Of a stretch of DNA of 64,000 bases, positions 15,001 through 30,774 are shown piece by piece. The DNA is from Lasioglossum baleicum. Its lineage: Eukaryota; Arthropoda; Insecta; Hymenoptera; Halictidae. Within the stretch, counting starts at the first letter, position 1, and the number at the start of each line of letters is the position of its first letter. Under the pieces are notes generated by a model that worked only from the letters and a program-made list of their open reading frames with translations, made no database searches and was not told the DNA's origin. Both the position numbers and the translations under genes were made by a program. Location of the stretch: NCBI RefSeq assembly GCF_051020765.1, contig NC_134943.1, positions 682,001-746,000 of the forward strand. Reading direction: 5' to 3'.

Positions 15001-18000
15001 ATATCGTTATGCAGAAAATTGTTGTTTTCAGGGATTCTTTTATGGGACTTTTACCAACATAATCGTCATTCTTTTCCGATGCAAATGAGCTCAAACAAGA
15101 TACAAGTCGGTTTAGATTTATACTCGTTTAATCCACGATAATGTAGAACGTCGATTATCCGATCTAGTCTGTAGATGAGGATATCATTATCCAGAACTTT
15201 GTTGTTTTTAGGGATTCTGTTATGGTACATTTACCAACATAGTCGTCACACTTTTCCGGTTAAATCGAGTCCAAGCTCGATACAATTCGGTTTGGAATTA
15301 CTCGAGTAGTCCACGATTTTGTAGAACCTCGATTATCCGAACTAGTCTGTAGACGAAGATATAATTATGCAGAACTTTGTTGAGTTTAGACATTCTTTTA
15401 TTGAACTTTTACCAATATAATCGTCACTCTTTTCCGATTCAAATCAGAACAACCACGAAACAATTCGGTTTAGATTTATACTCGTTTAATCCACGATAAT
15501 GTAGAACCTCTATTATCCGAACTAGTCTGTAGACGAGGATATCGTTATGCAGAAAATTGTTGTTTTCAGGGATTCTTTTATGGGACTTTTACCAACATAA
15601 TCGTCATTCTTTTCCGATGCAAATGAGCTCAAACACGATACAAGTCGGTTTAGATTTATACTCGTTTAATCCACGATAATGTAGAACGTCGATTATCCGA
15701 ACTAGTCTGTAGATGAGGATATCGTTATGCAGAACTTTGTTGTTTTTAGGGATTCTGTTATGGTACATTTACCAACATAGTCGTCACACTTTTCCGGTTA
15801 AATCGAGTCCAAGCTCGATACAATTCGGTTTGGAATTACTCGAGTAGTCAACGATTTTGTAGAACCTCGATTATCCGAACTAGTCTGTAGACGAGGATAT
15901 CGTTATGCAGAACTTTGTTGTTGTCAGGGATTCTTTTATGGAACTCTTACCAACATAATCGTCATTCTTTTCCGATTGAAATGAGCCCAAACACAATACA
16001 ATTAGGTTTAGATTTATACTCGTCTAATCCACGATTTTGTAGAACCTCGATTATCCGAACTAGTCAGTAGACGAGGATATCGTTATGCAGAACATTGTTG
16101 TTTTTAGGGATTCTGTTATGGTACTTTTACCAACATAGTCGTCTTTCTTTTCCGGTTAAGTCGAGTCCAAGCTCGATACAATTCGGTTTGGAATTACTCG
16201 AGTAGTCCACGATTTTGTAAAACCTCGATTATCCGAACTAGTCTGTAGACGAGGATATCGTTATGCAGAACTTTGTTGTTTTTAGGGATTCTGTTATGGT
16301 ACATTTACCAACATAGTCGTCACACTTTTCCGGTTAAATCGAGTCCAAGCTCGATACAATTCGGTTTAGAATTACTTGATTAGTCCACGATTTTGTAGAA
16401 CCTCGATTATCCGAACTAGTCTGTAGACGAAGATATAATTATGCAGAACTTTGTTGACTTTAGACATTCTTTTATTGAACTTTTAGCAACATAATCGTCA
16501 CTCTTTTCCGATTGATATGAGCCCAAACACGATACAATTAGGTTTAGATTTATACTCGTCTAATCCACAATTTTGTAGAACCTCGATTATCCGAACTAGT
16601 CTGTAGATGAGGATATCATTATCCAGAACTTTGTTGTTTTTAGGGATTCTGTTATGGTACATTTACCAACATAGTCGTCACACTTTTCCGGTTAAATCGA
16701 GTCCAAGCTCGATACAATTCGGTTTAGAATTACTTGATTAGTCCACGATTTTGTAGAACCTCGATTATCCGAACTAGTCTGTAGACGAAGATATAATTAT
16801 GCAGAACTTTGTTGACTTTAGACATTCTTTTATTGAACTTTTAGCAACATAATCGTCACTCTTTTCCGATTGATATGAGCCCAAACACGATACAATTAGG
16901 TTTAGATTTATACTCGTCTAATCCACAATTTTGTAGAACCTCGATTATCCGAACTAGTCTGTAGACGAAGATATAATTATGCAGAACTTTGTTGAGTTTA
17001 GACATTCTTTTATTGAACTTTTACCAATATAATCGTCACTCTTTTCCGATTCAAATCAGAACAACCACGAAACAATTCGGTTTAGATTTATACTCGTTTA
17101 ATCCACGATAATGTAGAACCTCTATTATCCGAACTAGTCTGTAGACGAGGATATCGTTATGCAGAAAATTGTTGTTTTCAGGGATTCTTTTATGGGACTT
17201 TTACCAACATAATCGTCATTCTTTTCCGATGCAAATGAGCTCAAACACGATACAAGTCGGTTTAGATTTATACTCGTTTAATCCACGATAATGTAGAACG
17301 TCGATTATCCGAACTAGTCTGTAGATGAGGATATCGTTATGCAGAACTTTGTTGTTTTTAGGGATTCTGTTATGGTACATTTACCAACATAGTCGTCACA
17401 CTTTTCCGGTTAAATCGAGTCCAAGCTCGATACAATTCGGTTTGGAATTACTCGAGTAGTCCACGATTTTGTAGAACCTCGATTATCCGAACTAGTCTGT
17501 AGACGAGGATATCGTTATGCAGAACATTGTTGTTTTCAGGGATTCTTTTATGGGACTTTTACCAACATAATCGTCATTCTTTTCCGATTCAAATGAGCTC
17601 AAACAAGATACAAGTCGGTTTAGATTTATACTCGTTTAATCCACGATAATGTAGAACGTCGATTATCCGATCTAGTCTGTAGATGAGGATATCATTATCC
17701 AGAACTTTGTTGTTTTTAGGGATTCTGTTATGGTACATTTACCAACATAGTCGTCACACTTTTCCGGTTAAATCGAGTCCAAGAACGATACAATTCGGTT
17801 TGGAATTACTCGAGTAGTCCACGATTTTGTAGAACCTCGATTATCCGAACTAGTCTGTAGACGAAGATATAATTATGCAGAACTTTGTTGAGTTTAGACA
17901 TTCTTTTATTGAACTTTTACCAATATAATCGTCACTCTTTTCCGATTCAAATCAGAACAACCACGAAACAATTCGGTTTAGATTTATACTCGTTTAATCC

Positions 18001-21000
18001 ACGATAATGTAGAACCTCTATTATCCGAACTAGTCTGTAGACGAGGATATCGTTATGCAGAAAATTGTTGTTTTCAGGGATTCTTTTATGGGACTTTTAC
18101 CAACATAATCGTCATTCTTTTCCGATGCAAATGAGCTCAAACACGATACAAGTCGGTTTAGATTTATACTCGTTTAATCCACGATAATGTAGAACGTCGA
18201 TTATCCGAACTAGTCTGTAGATGAGGATATCGTTATGCAGAACTTTGTTGTTTTTAGGGATTCTGTTATGGTACATTTACCAACATAGTCGTCACACTTT
18301 TCCGGTTAAATCGAGTCCAAGCTCGATACAATTCGGTTTGGAATTACTCGAGTAGTCAACGATTTTGTAGAACCTCGATTATCCGAACTAGTCTGTAGAC
18401 GAGGATATCGTTATGCAGAACTTTGTTGTTGTCAGGGATTCTTTTATGGAACTCTTACCAACATAATCGTCATTCTTTTCCGATTGAAATGAGCCCAAAC
18501 ACAATACAATTAGGTTTAGATTTATACTCGTCTAATCCACGATTTTGTAGAACCTCGATTATCCGAACTAGTCTGTAGATGAGGATATCATTATCCAGAA
18601 CTTTGTTGTTTTTAGGGATTCTGTTATGGTACTTTTACCAACATAGTCGTCTTTCTTTACCGGGTAAATCGAGTCCAAGCTCGATACAATTCGGTTTGGA
18701 ATTACTCGAGTAGTCCACGATTTTGTAGAACCTCGATTATCCGAACTAGTCTGTAGACGAGGATATCGTTATGCAGAACATTGTTGTTTTCTGGGATTCT
18801 TTTATGGGACTTTTACCAACATAATCGTCATTCTTTTCCGATGCAAATGAGCTCAAACAAGATACAAGTCGGTTTGGATTTATACTCGTTTAATCCACGA
18901 TAATGTAGAACGTCGATTATCCGATCTAGTCTGTAGATGAGGATATCATTATCCAGAACTTTGTTGTTTTTAGGGATTCTGTTATGGTACATTTACCAAC
19001 ATAGTCGTCACACTTTTCCGGTTAAATCGAGTCCAAGCTCGATACAATTCGGTTTGGAATTACTCGAGTAGTCCACGATTTTGTAGAACCTCGATTATCC
19101 GAACTAGTCTGTAGACGAAGATATAATTATGCAGAACTTTGTTGAGTTTAGACATTCTTTTATTGAACTTTTACCAATATAATCGTCACTCTTTTCCGAT
19201 TCAAATCAGAACAACCACGAAACAATTCGGTTTAGATTTATACTCGTTTAATCCACGATAATGTAGAACCTCTATTATCCGAACTAGTCTGTAGACGAGG
19301 ATATCGTTATGCAGAAAATTGTTGTTTTCAGGGATTCTTTTATGGGACTTTTACCAACATAATCGTCATTCTTTTCCGATGCAAATGAGCTCAAACACGA
19401 TACAAGTCGGTTTAGATTTATACTCGTTTAATCCACGATAATGTAGAACGTCGATTATCCGAACTAGTCTGTAGATGAGGATATCGTTATGCAGAACTTT
19501 GTTGTTTTTAGGGATTCTGTTATGGTACATTTACCAACATAGTCGTCACACTTTTCCGGTTAAATCGAGTCCAAGCTCGATACAATTCGGTTTGGAATTA
19601 CTCGAGTAGTCAACGATTTTGTAGAACCTCGATTATCCGAACTAGTCTGTAGACGAGGATATCGTTATGCAGAACTTTGTTGTTGTCAGGGATTCTTTTA
19701 TGGAACTCTTACCAACATAATCGTCATTCTTTTCCGATTGAAATGAGCCCAAACACAATACAATTAGGTTTAGATTTATACTCGTCTAATCCACGATTTT
19801 GTAGAACCTCGATTATCCGAACTAGTCAGTAGACGAGGATATCGTTATGCAGAACATTGTTGTTTTTAGGGATTCTGTTATGGTACTTTTACCAACATAG
19901 TCGTCTTTCTTTTCCGGTTAAGTCGAGTCCAAGCTCGATACAATTCGGGTTGGAATTACTCGAGTAGTCCACGATTTTGTAAAACCTCGATTATCCGAAC
20001 TAGTCTGTAGACGAGGATATCGTTATGCAGAACTTTGTTGTTTTTAGGGATTCTGTTATGGTACATTTACCAACATAGTCGTCACACTTTTCCGGTTAAA
20101 TCGAGTCCAAGCTCGATACAATTCGGTTTAGAATTACTTGATTAGTCCACGATTTTGTAGAACCTCGATTATCCGAACTAGTCTGTAGACGAAGATATAA
20201 TTATGCAGAACTTTGTTGACTTTAGACATTCTTTTATTGAACTTTTAGCAACATAATCGTCACTCTTTTCCGATTGATATGAGCCCAAACACGATACAAT
20301 TAGGTTTAGATTTATACTCGTCTAATCCACAATTTTGTAGAACCTCGATTATCCGAACTAGTCTGTAGATGAGGATATCATTATCCAGAACTTTGTTGTT
20401 TTTAGGGATTCTGTTATGGTACTTTTACCAACATAGTCGTCTTTCTTTACCGGGTAAATCGAGTCCAAGCTCGATACAATTCGGTTTGGAATTACTCGAG
20501 TAGTCCACGATTTTGTAGAACCTCGATTATCCGAACTAGTCTGTAGACGAGGATATCGTTATGCAGAACATTGTTGTTTTCTGGGATTCTTTTATGGGAC
20601 TTTTGCCAACATAATCGTCATTCTTTTCCGATTCAAATGAGCTCAAACACGATACAATTCGGTTTAGATTTATACCGGTTTAATCTACGATACAGTAAAA
20701 CATCGATTATCCGAACTAGTCTGTAGGTGAGGATATAATTATGCAGAACTTTGTTGAGTTTAGACATTCTTTTATTGAACTTTTACCAACATAATCGTCA
20801 CTCTTTTCCGATTCAAATGAGAACCAACACGATACAATTCGGTTTAGATTTATACTCGTTTAATCCACGATAATGTAGAACCTCGATTATTCGAACTAGT
20901 CTGTAGACGAAGATATAATTATGCAGGACTTTGTTGAGTTTAGACATTCTTTTATTGAACTTTTACCAATATAATCGTCACTCTTTTCCGATTCAAATCA

Positions 21001-24000
21001 GAACAACCACGAAACAATTCGGTTTAGATTTATACTCGTTTAATCCACGATAATGTAGAACCTCTATTATCCGAACTAGTCTGTAGACGAGGATATCGTT
21101 ATGCAGAAAATTGTTGTTTTCAGGGATTCTTTTATGGGACTTTTACCAACATAATCGTCATTCTTTTCCGATGCAAATGAGCTCAAACACGATACAAGTC
21201 GGTTTAGATTTATACTCGTTTAATCCACGATAATGTAGAACGTCGATTATCCGAACTAGTCTGTAGATGAGGATATCATTATCCAGAACTTTGTTGTTTT
21301 TAGGGATTCTGTTATGGTACATTTACCAACATAGTCGTCACACTTTTCCGGTTAAATCGAGTCCAAGCTCGATACAATTCGGTTTGGAATTACTCGAGTA
21401 GTCAACGATTTTGTAGAACCTCGATTATCCGAACTAGTCTGTAGACGAGGATATCGTTATGCAGAACTTTGTTGTTGTCAGGGATTCTTTTATGGAACTC
21501 TTACCAACATAATCGTCATTCTTTTCCGATTGAAATGAGCCCAAACACAATACAATTAGGTTTAGATTTATACTCGTCTAATCCACGATTTTGTAGAACC
21601 TCGATTATCCGAACTAGTCAGTAGACGATGATATCGTTATGCAGAACATTGTTGTTTTTAGGGATTCTGTTATGGTACTTTTACCAACATAGTCGTCTTT
21701 CTTTTCCGGTTAAATCGAGTCCAAGCTCGATACAATTCGGTTTGGAATTACTCGAGTAGTCCACGATTTTGTAGAACCTCGATTATCCGAACTAGTCTGT
21801 AGACGAGGATATCGTTATGCAGAACATTGTTGTTTTCTGGGAATCTTTTATGGGACTTTGCCAACATAATCGTCATTCTTTTCCGATTCAAATGAGCTCA
21901 AACACGATACAATTCGGTTTAGATTTATACCGGTTTAATCTACGATACAGTAAAACATCGATTATCCGAACTAGTCTGTAGGTGAGGATATAATTATGCA
22001 GAACTTTGTTGAGTTTAGACATTCTTTTATTGAACTTTTACCAACATAATCGTCATTCTTTTCCGATTGAAATGAGCCCAAACACGATACAATTAGGTTT
22101 AGATTTATACTCGTCTAATCCACAATTTTGTAGAACCTCGATTATCCGAACTAGTCTGTAGATGAGGATATCATTATCCAGAACTTTGTTGTTTTTAGGA
22201 ATTCTGTTATGGTACTTTTACCAACATAGTCGTCACACTTTTCCGGTTAAATCGAGTCCAAGCTCGATACAATTCGGTTTGGAATTACTCGAGTAGTCCA
22301 CGATTTTGTAGAACCTCGATTATCCGAACTAGTCTGTAGACGAGGATATCGTTATGCAGAAAATTGTTGTTTTCAGGGATTCTTTTATGGGACTTTTACC
22401 AACATAATCGTCATTCTTTCCGATGCAAATGAGCTCAAACAAGATACAAGTCGGTTTAGATTTATACTCGTTTAATCCACGATAATGTAGAACGTCGATT
22501 ATCCGATCTAGTCTGTAGATGAGGATATCATTATCCAGAACTTTGTTGTTTTTAGGGATTCTGTTATGGTACATTTACCAACATAGTCGTCACACTTTTC
22601 CGGTTAAATCGAGTCCAAGCTCGATACAATTCGGTTTGGAATTACTCGAGTAGTCCACGATTTTGTAGAACCTCGATTATCCGAACTAGTCTGTAGACGA
22701 AGATATAATTATGCAGAACTTTGTTGAGTTTAGACATTCTTTTATTGAACTTTTACCAATATAATCGTCACTCTTTTCCGATTCAAATCAGAACAACCAC
22801 GAAACAATTCGGTTTAGATTTATACTCGTTTAATCCACGATAATGTAGAACCTCTATTATCCGAACTAGTCTGTAGACGAGGATATCGTTATGCAGAAAA
22901 TTGTTGTTTTCAGGGATTCTTTTATGGGACTTTTACCAACATAATCGTCATTCTTTTCCGATGCAAATGAGCTCAAACACGATACAAGTCGGTTTAGATT
23001 TATACTCGTTTAATCCACGATAATGTAGAACGTCGATTATCCGAACTAGTCTGTAGATGAGGATATCGTTATGCAGAACTTTGTTGTTTTTAGGGATTCT
23101 GTTATGGTACATTTACCAACATAGTCGTCACACTTTTCCGGTTAAATCGAGTCCAAGCTCGATACAATTCGGTTTGGAATTACTCGAGTAGTCAACGATT
23201 TTGTAGAACCTCGATTATCCGAACTAGTCTGTAGACGAGGATATCGTTATGCAGAACTTTGTTGTTGTCAGGGATTCTTTTATGGAACTCTTACCAACAT
23301 AATCGTCATTCTTTTCCGATTGAAATGAGCCCAAACACAATACAATTAGGTTTAGATTTATACTCGTCTAATCCACGATTTTGTAGAACCTCGATTATCC
23401 GAACTAGTCAGTAGACGAGGATATCGTTATGCAGAACATTGTTGTTTTTAGGGATTCTGTTATGGTACTTTTACCAACATAGTCGTCTTTCTTTTCCGGT
23501 TAAGTCGAGTCCAAGCTCGATACAATTCGGGTTGGAATTACTCGAGTAGTCCACGATTTTGTAAAACCTCGATTATCCGAACTAGTCTGTAGACGAGGAT
23601 ATCGTTATGCAGAACTTTGTTGTTTTTAGGGATTCTGTTATGGTACATTTACCAACATAGTCGTCACACTTTTCCGGTTAAATCGAGTCCAAGCTCGATA
23701 CAATTCGGTTTGGAATTACTCGAGTAGTCCACGATTTTGTAGAACCTCGATTATCCGAACTAGTCTGTAGACGAAGATATAATTATGCAGAACTTTGTTG
23801 AGTTTAGACATTCTTTTATTGAACTTTTACCAATATAATCGTCACTCTTTTCCGATTCAAATCAGAACAACCACGAAACAATTCGGTTTAGATTTATACT
23901 CGTTTAATCCACGATAATGTAGAACCTCTATTATCCGAACTAGTCTGTAGACGAGGATATCGTTATGCAGAAAATTGTTGTTTTCAGGGATTCTTTTATG

Positions 24001-27000
24001 GGACTTTTACCAACATAATCGTCATTCTTTTCCGATGCAAATGAGCTCAAACACGATACAAGTCGGTTTAGATTTATACTCGTTTAATCCACGATAATGT
24101 AGAACGTCGATTATCCGAACTAGTCTGTAGATGAGGATATCGTTATGCAGAACTTTGTTGTTTTTAGGGATTCTGTTATGGTACATTTACCAACATAGTC
24201 GTCACACTTTTCCGGTTAAATCGAGTCCAAGCTCGATACAATTCGGTTTGGAATTACTCGAGTAGTCAACGATTTTGTAGAACCTCGATTATCCGAACTA
24301 GTCTGTAGACGAGGATATCGTTATGCAGAACTTTGTTGTTGTCAGGGATTCTTTTATGGAACTCTTACCAACATAATCGTCATTCTTTTCCGATTGAAAT
24401 GAGCCCAAACACAATACAATTAGGTTTAGATTTATACTCGTCTAATCCACGATTTTGTAGAACCTCGATTATCCGAACTAGTCAGTAGACGAGGATATCG
24501 TTATGCAGAACATTGTTGTTTTTAGGGATTCTGTTATGGTACTTTTACCAACATAGTCGTCTTTCTTTTCCGGTTAAGTCGAGTCCAAGCTCGATACAAT
24601 TCGGTTTGGAATTACTCGAGTAGTCCACGATTTTGTAAAACCTCGATTATCCGAACTAGTCTGTAGACGAGGATATCGTTATGCAGAACTTTGTTGTTTT
24701 TAGGGATTCTGTTATGGTACATTTACCAACATAGTCGTAACACTTTTCCGGTTAAATCGAGTCCAAGCTCGATACAATTCGGTTTAGAATTACTTGATTA
24801 GTCCACGATTTTGTAGAACCTCGATTATCCGAACTAGTCTGTAGACGAAGATATAATTATGCAGAACTTTGTTGACTTTAGACATTCTTTTATTGAACTT
24901 TTAGCAACATAATCGTCACTCTTTTCCGATTGATATGAGCCCAAACACGATACAATTAGGTTTAGATTTATACTCGTCTAATCCACAATTTTGTAGAACC
25001 TCGATTATCCGAACTAGTCTGTAGATGAGGATATCATTATCCAGAACTTTGTTGTTTTTAGGGATTCTGTTATGGTACTTTTACCAACATAGTCGTCTTT
25101 CTTTACCGGGTAAATCGAGTCCAAGCTCGATACAATTCGGTTTGGAATTACTCGAGTAGTCCACGATTTTGTAGAACCTCGATTATCCGAACTAGTCTGT
25201 AGACGAGGATATCGTTATGCAGAACATTGTTGTTTTCTGGGATTCTTTTATGGGACTTTTGCCAACATAATCGTCATTCTTTTCCGATTCAAATGAGCTC
25301 AAACACGATACAATTCGGTTTAGATTTATACCGGTTTAATCTACGATACAGTAAAACATCGATTATCCGAACTAGTCTGTAGGTGAGGATATAATTATGC
25401 AGAACTTTGTTGAGTTTAGACATTCTTTTATTGAACTTTTACCAACATAATCGTCACTCTTTTCCGATTCAAATGAGAACCAACACGATACAATTCGGTT
25501 TAGATTTATACTCGTTTAATCCACGATAATGTAGAACCTCGATTATTCGAACTAGTCTGTAGACGAAGATATAATTATGCAGGACTTTGTTGAGTTTAGA
25601 CATTCTTTTATTGAACTTTTACCAATATAATCGTCACTCTTTTCCGATTCAAATCAGAACAACCACGAAACAATTCGGTTTAGATTTATACTCGTTTAAT
25701 CCACGATAATGTAGAACCTCTATTATCCGAACTAGTCTGTAGACGAGGATATCGTTATGCAGAAAATTGTTGTTTTCAGGGATTCTTTTATGGGACTTTT
25801 ACCAACATAATCGTCATTCTTTTCCGATGCAAATGAGCTCAAACACGATACAAGTCGGTTTAGATTTATACTCGTTTAATCCACGATAATGTAGAACGTC
25901 GATTATCCGAACTAGTCTGTAGATGAGGATATCATTATCCAGAACTTTGTTGTTTTTAGGGATTCTGTTATGGTACATTTACCAACATAGTCGTCACACT
26001 TTTCCGGTTAAATCGAGTCCAAGCTCGATACAATTCGGTTTGGAATTACTCGAGTAGTCAACGATTTTGTAGAACCTCGATTATCCGAACTAGTCTGTAG
26101 ACGAGGATATCGTTATGCAGAACTTTGTTGTTGTCAGGGATTCTTTTATGGAACTCTTACCAACATAATCGTCATTCTTTTCCGATTGAAATGAGCCCAA
26201 ACACAATACAATTAGGTTTAGATTTATACTCGTCTAATCCACGATTTTGTAGAACCTCGATTATCCGAACTAGTCAGTAGACGATGATATCGTTATGCAG
26301 AACATTGTTGTTTTTAGGGATTCTGTTATGGTACTTTTACCAACATAGTCGTCTTTCTTTTCCGGTTAAATCGAGTCCAAGCTCGATACAATTCGGTTTG
26401 GAATTACTCGAGTAGTCCACGATTTTGTAGAACCTCGATTATCCGAACTAGTCTGTAGACGAGGATATCGTTATGCAGAACATTGTTGTTTTCTGGGAAT
26501 CTTTTATGGGACTTTGCCAACATAATCGTCATTCTTTTCCGATTCAAATGAGCTCAAACACGATACAATTCGGTTTAGATTTATACCGGTTTAATCTACG
26601 ATACAGTAAAACATCGATTATCCGAACTAGTCTGTAGGTGAGGATATAATTATGCAGAACTTTGTTGAGTTTAGACATTCTTTTATTGAACTTTTACCAA
26701 CATAATCGTCATTCTTTTCCGATTGAAATGAGCCCAAACACGATACAATTAGGTTTAGATTTATACTCGTCTAATCCACAATTTTGTAGAACCTCGATTA
26801 TCCGAACTAGTCTGTAGATGAGGATATCATTATCCAGAACTTTGTTGTTTTTAGGAATTCTGTTATGGTACTTTTACCAACATAGTCGTCACACTTTTCC
26901 GGTTAAATCGAGTCCAAGCTCGATACAATTCGGTTTGGAATTACTCGAGTAGTCCACGATTTTGTAGAACCTCGATTATCCGAACTAGTCTGTAGACGAG

Positions 27001-30000
27001 GATATCGTTATGCAGAAAATTGTTGTTTTCAGGGATTCTTTTATGGGACTTTTACCAACATAATCGTCATTCTTTTCCGATGCAAATGAGCTCAAACAAG
27101 ATACAAGTCGGTTTAGATTTATACTCGTTTAATCCACGATAATGTAGAACGTCGATTATCCGATCTAGTCTGTAGATGAGGATATCATTATCCAGAACTT
27201 TGTTGTTTTTAGGGATTCTGTTATGGTACATTTACCAACATAGTCGTCACACTTTTCCGGTTAAATCGAGTCCAAGCTCGATACAATTCGGTTTGGAATT
27301 ACTCGAGTAGTCCACGATTTTGTAGAACCTCGATTATCCGAACTAGTCTGTAGACGAAGATATAATTATGCAGAACTTTGTTGAGTTTAGACATTCTTTT
27401 ATTGAACTTTTACCAATATAATCGTCACTCTTTTCCGATTCAAATCAGAACAACCACGAAACAATTCGGTTTAGATTTATACTCGTTTAATCCACGATAA
27501 TGTAGAACCTCTATTATCCGAACTAGTCTGTAGACGAGGATATCGTTATGCAGAAAATTGTTGTTTTCAGGGATTCTTTTATGGGACTTTTACCAACATA
27601 ATCGTCATTCTTTTCCGATGCAAATGAGCTCAAACACGATACAAGTCGGTTTAGATTTATACTCGTTTAATCCACGATAATGTAGAACGTCGATTATCCG
27701 AACTAGTCTGTAGATGAGGATATCGTTATGCAGAACTTTGTTGTTTTTAGGGATTCTGTTATGGTACATTTACCAACATAGTCGTCACACTTTTCCGGTT
27801 AAATCGAGTCCAAGCTCGATACAATTCGGTTTGGAATTACTCGAGTAGTCAACGATTTTGTAGAACCTCGATTATCCGAACTAGTCTGTAGACGAGGATA
27901 TCGTTATGCAGAACTTTGTTGTTGTCAGGGATTCTTTTATGGAACTCTTACCAACATAATCGTCATTCTTTTCCGATTGAAATGAGCCCAAACACAATAC
28001 AATTAGGTTTAGATTTATACTCGTCTAATCCACGATTTTGTAGAACCTCGATTATCCGAACTAGTCAGTAGACGAGGATATCGTTATGCAGAACATTGTT
28101 GTTTTTAGGGATTCTGTTATGGTACTTTTACCAACATAGTCGTCTTTCTTTTCCGGTTAAGTCGAGTCCAAGCTCGATACAATTCGGTTTGGAATTACTC
28201 GAGTAGTCCACGATTTTGTAAAACCTCGATTATCCGAACTAGTCTGTAGACGAGGATATCGTTATGCAGAACTTTGTTGTTTTTAGGGATTCTGTTATGG
28301 TACATTTACCAACATAGTCGTCACACTTTTCCGGTTAAATCGAGTCCAAGCTCGATACAATTCGGTTTAGAATTACTTGATTAGTCCACGATTTTGTAGA
28401 ACCTCGATTATCCGAACTAGTCTGTAGACGAAGATATAATTATGCAGAACTTTGTTGACTTTAGACATTCTTTTATTGAACTTTTAGCAACATAATCGTC
28501 ACTCTTTTCCGATTGATATGAGCCCAAACACGATACAATTAGGTTTAGATTTATACTCGTCTAATCCACAATTTTGTGGAACCTCGATTATCCGAACTAG
28601 TCTGTAGATGAGGATATCATTATCCAGAACTTTGTTGTTTTTAGGGATTCTGTTATGGTACTTTTACCAACATAGTCGTCTTTCTTTACCGGGTAAATCG
28701 AGTCCAAGCTCGATACAATTCGGTTTGGAATTACTCGAGTAGTCCACGATTTTGTAGAACCTCGATTATCCGAACTAGTCTGTAGACGAGGATATCGTTA
28801 TGCAGAACATTGTTGTTTTCTGGGATTCTTTTATGGGACTTTTGCCAACATAATCGTCATTCTTTTCCGATTCAAATGAGCTCAAACACGATACAATTCG
28901 GTTTAGATTTATACCGGTTTAATCTACGATACAGTAAAACATCGATTATCCGAACTAGTCTGTAGGTGAGGATATAATTATGCAGAACTTTGTTGAGTTT
29001 AGACATTCTTTTATTGAACTTTTACCAACATAATCGTCACTCTTTTCCGATTCAAATGAGAACCAACACGATACAATTCGGTTTAGATTTATACTCGTTT
29101 AATCCACGATAATGTAGAACCTCGATTATTCGAACTAGTCTGTAGACGAAGATATAATTATGCAGGACTTTGTTGAGTTTAGACATTCTTTTATTGAACT
29201 TTTACCAATATAATCGTCACTCTTTTCCGATTCAAATCAGAACAACCACGAAACAATTCGGTTTAGATTTATACTCGTTTAATCCACGATAATGTAGAAC
29301 CTCTATTATCCGAACTAGTCTGTAGACGAGGATATCGTTATGCAGAAAATTGTTGTTTTCAGGGATTCTTTTATGGGACTTTTACCAACATAATCGTCAT
29401 TCTTTTCCGATGCAAATGAGCTCAAACACGATACAAGTCGGTTTAGATTTATACTCGTTTAATCCACGATAATGTAGAACGTCGATTATCCGAACTAGTC
29501 TGTAGATGAGGATATCATTATCCAGAACTTTGTTGTTTTTAGGGATTCTGTTATGGTACATTTACCAACATAGTCGTCACACTTTTCCGGTTAAATCGAG
29601 TCCAAGCTCGATACAATTCGGTTTGGAATTACTCGAGTAGTCAACGATTTTGTAGAACCTCGATTATCCGAACTAGTCTGTAGACGAGGATATCGTTATG
29701 CAGAACTTTGTTGTTGTCAGGGATTCTTTTATGGAACTCTTACCAACATAATCGTCATTCTTTTCCGATTGAAATGAGCCCAAACACAATACAATTAGGT
29801 TTAGATTTATACTCGTCTAATCCACGATTTTGTAGAACCTCGATTATCCGAACTAGTCAGTAGACGATGATATCGTTATGCAGAACATTGTTGTTTTTAG
29901 GGATTCTGTTATGGTACTTTTACCAACATAGTCGTCTTTCTTTTCCGGTTAAATCGAGTCCAAGCTCGATACAATTCGGTTTGGAATTACTCGAGTAGTC

Positions 30001-30774
30001 CACGATTTTGTAGAACCTCGATTATCCGAACTAGTCTGTAGACGAGGATATCGTTATGCAGAACATTGTTGTTTTCTGGGAATCTTTTATGGGACTTTGC
30101 CAACATAATCGTCATTCTTTTCCGATTCAAATGAGCTCAAACACGATACAATTCGGTTTAGATTTATACCGGTTTAATCTACGATACAGTAAAACATCGA
30201 TTATCCGAACTAGTCTGTAGGTGAGGATATAATTATGCAGAACTTTGTTGAGTTTAGACATTCTTTTATTGAACTTTTACCAACATAATCGTCATTCTTT
30301 TCCGATTGAAATGAGCCCAAACACGATACAATTAGGTTTAGATTTATACTCGTCTAATCCACAATTTTGTAGAACCTCGATTATCCGAACTAGTCTGTAG
30401 ATGAGGATATCATTATCCAGAACTTTGTTGTTTTTAGGAATTCTGTTATGGTACTTTTACCAACATAGTCGTCACACTTTTCCGGTTAAATCGAGTCCAA
30501 GCTCGATACAATTCGGTTTGGAATTACTCGAGTAGTCCACGATTTTGTAGAACCTCGATTATCCGAACTAGTCTGTAGACGAGGATATCGTTATGCAGAA
30601 AATTGTTGTTTTCAGGGATTCTTTTATGGGACTTTTACCAACATAATCGTCATTCTTTTCCGATGCAAATGAGCTCAAACAAGATACAAGTCGGTTTAGA
30701 TTTATACTCGTTTAATCCACGATAATGTAGAACGTCGATTATCCGATCTAGTCTGTAGATGAGGATATCATTAT
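1..30774. repeat. Satellite DNA array, ~179-bp monomer with higher-order repeats
   Basis: Continuous head-to-tail array of about 172 monomers of 178-180 bp, each beginning near a 'CCAACATAATCG' or 'CCAACATAGTCG' block. Several subtypes are interspersed: one with 'TTTTCCGATTCAAATGAG', one of 178 bp with 'TTTTCCGGTTAAATCGAG', and a rarer one with 'CCGGTTTAATCTACGATAC'. Subtypes recur in fixed order, so the array is built of higher-order units; landmarks 25261/28844 and 26516/30099 are both exactly 3583 bp apart. The best conserved block of each monomer runs around 'TTATCCGAACTAGTC' and ends with 'GAGGATATCGTTATG'. The short reading frames here have no codon or family signal and are taken as chance. 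Monomer length close to a nucleosome repeat and the homogenised array suggest a centromeric or pericentromeric satellite; that location is inference. Confidence 0.97.
30770..30774. repeat. Target site duplication (left copy) ATTAT
   Basis: The 5-bp ATTAT precedes the LTR element here and follows it at 37717-37721. The uninterrupted satellite monomer reads 'GATATCATTATCCAGAAC', so exactly five bases were duplicated on insertion. Confidence 0.93.
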
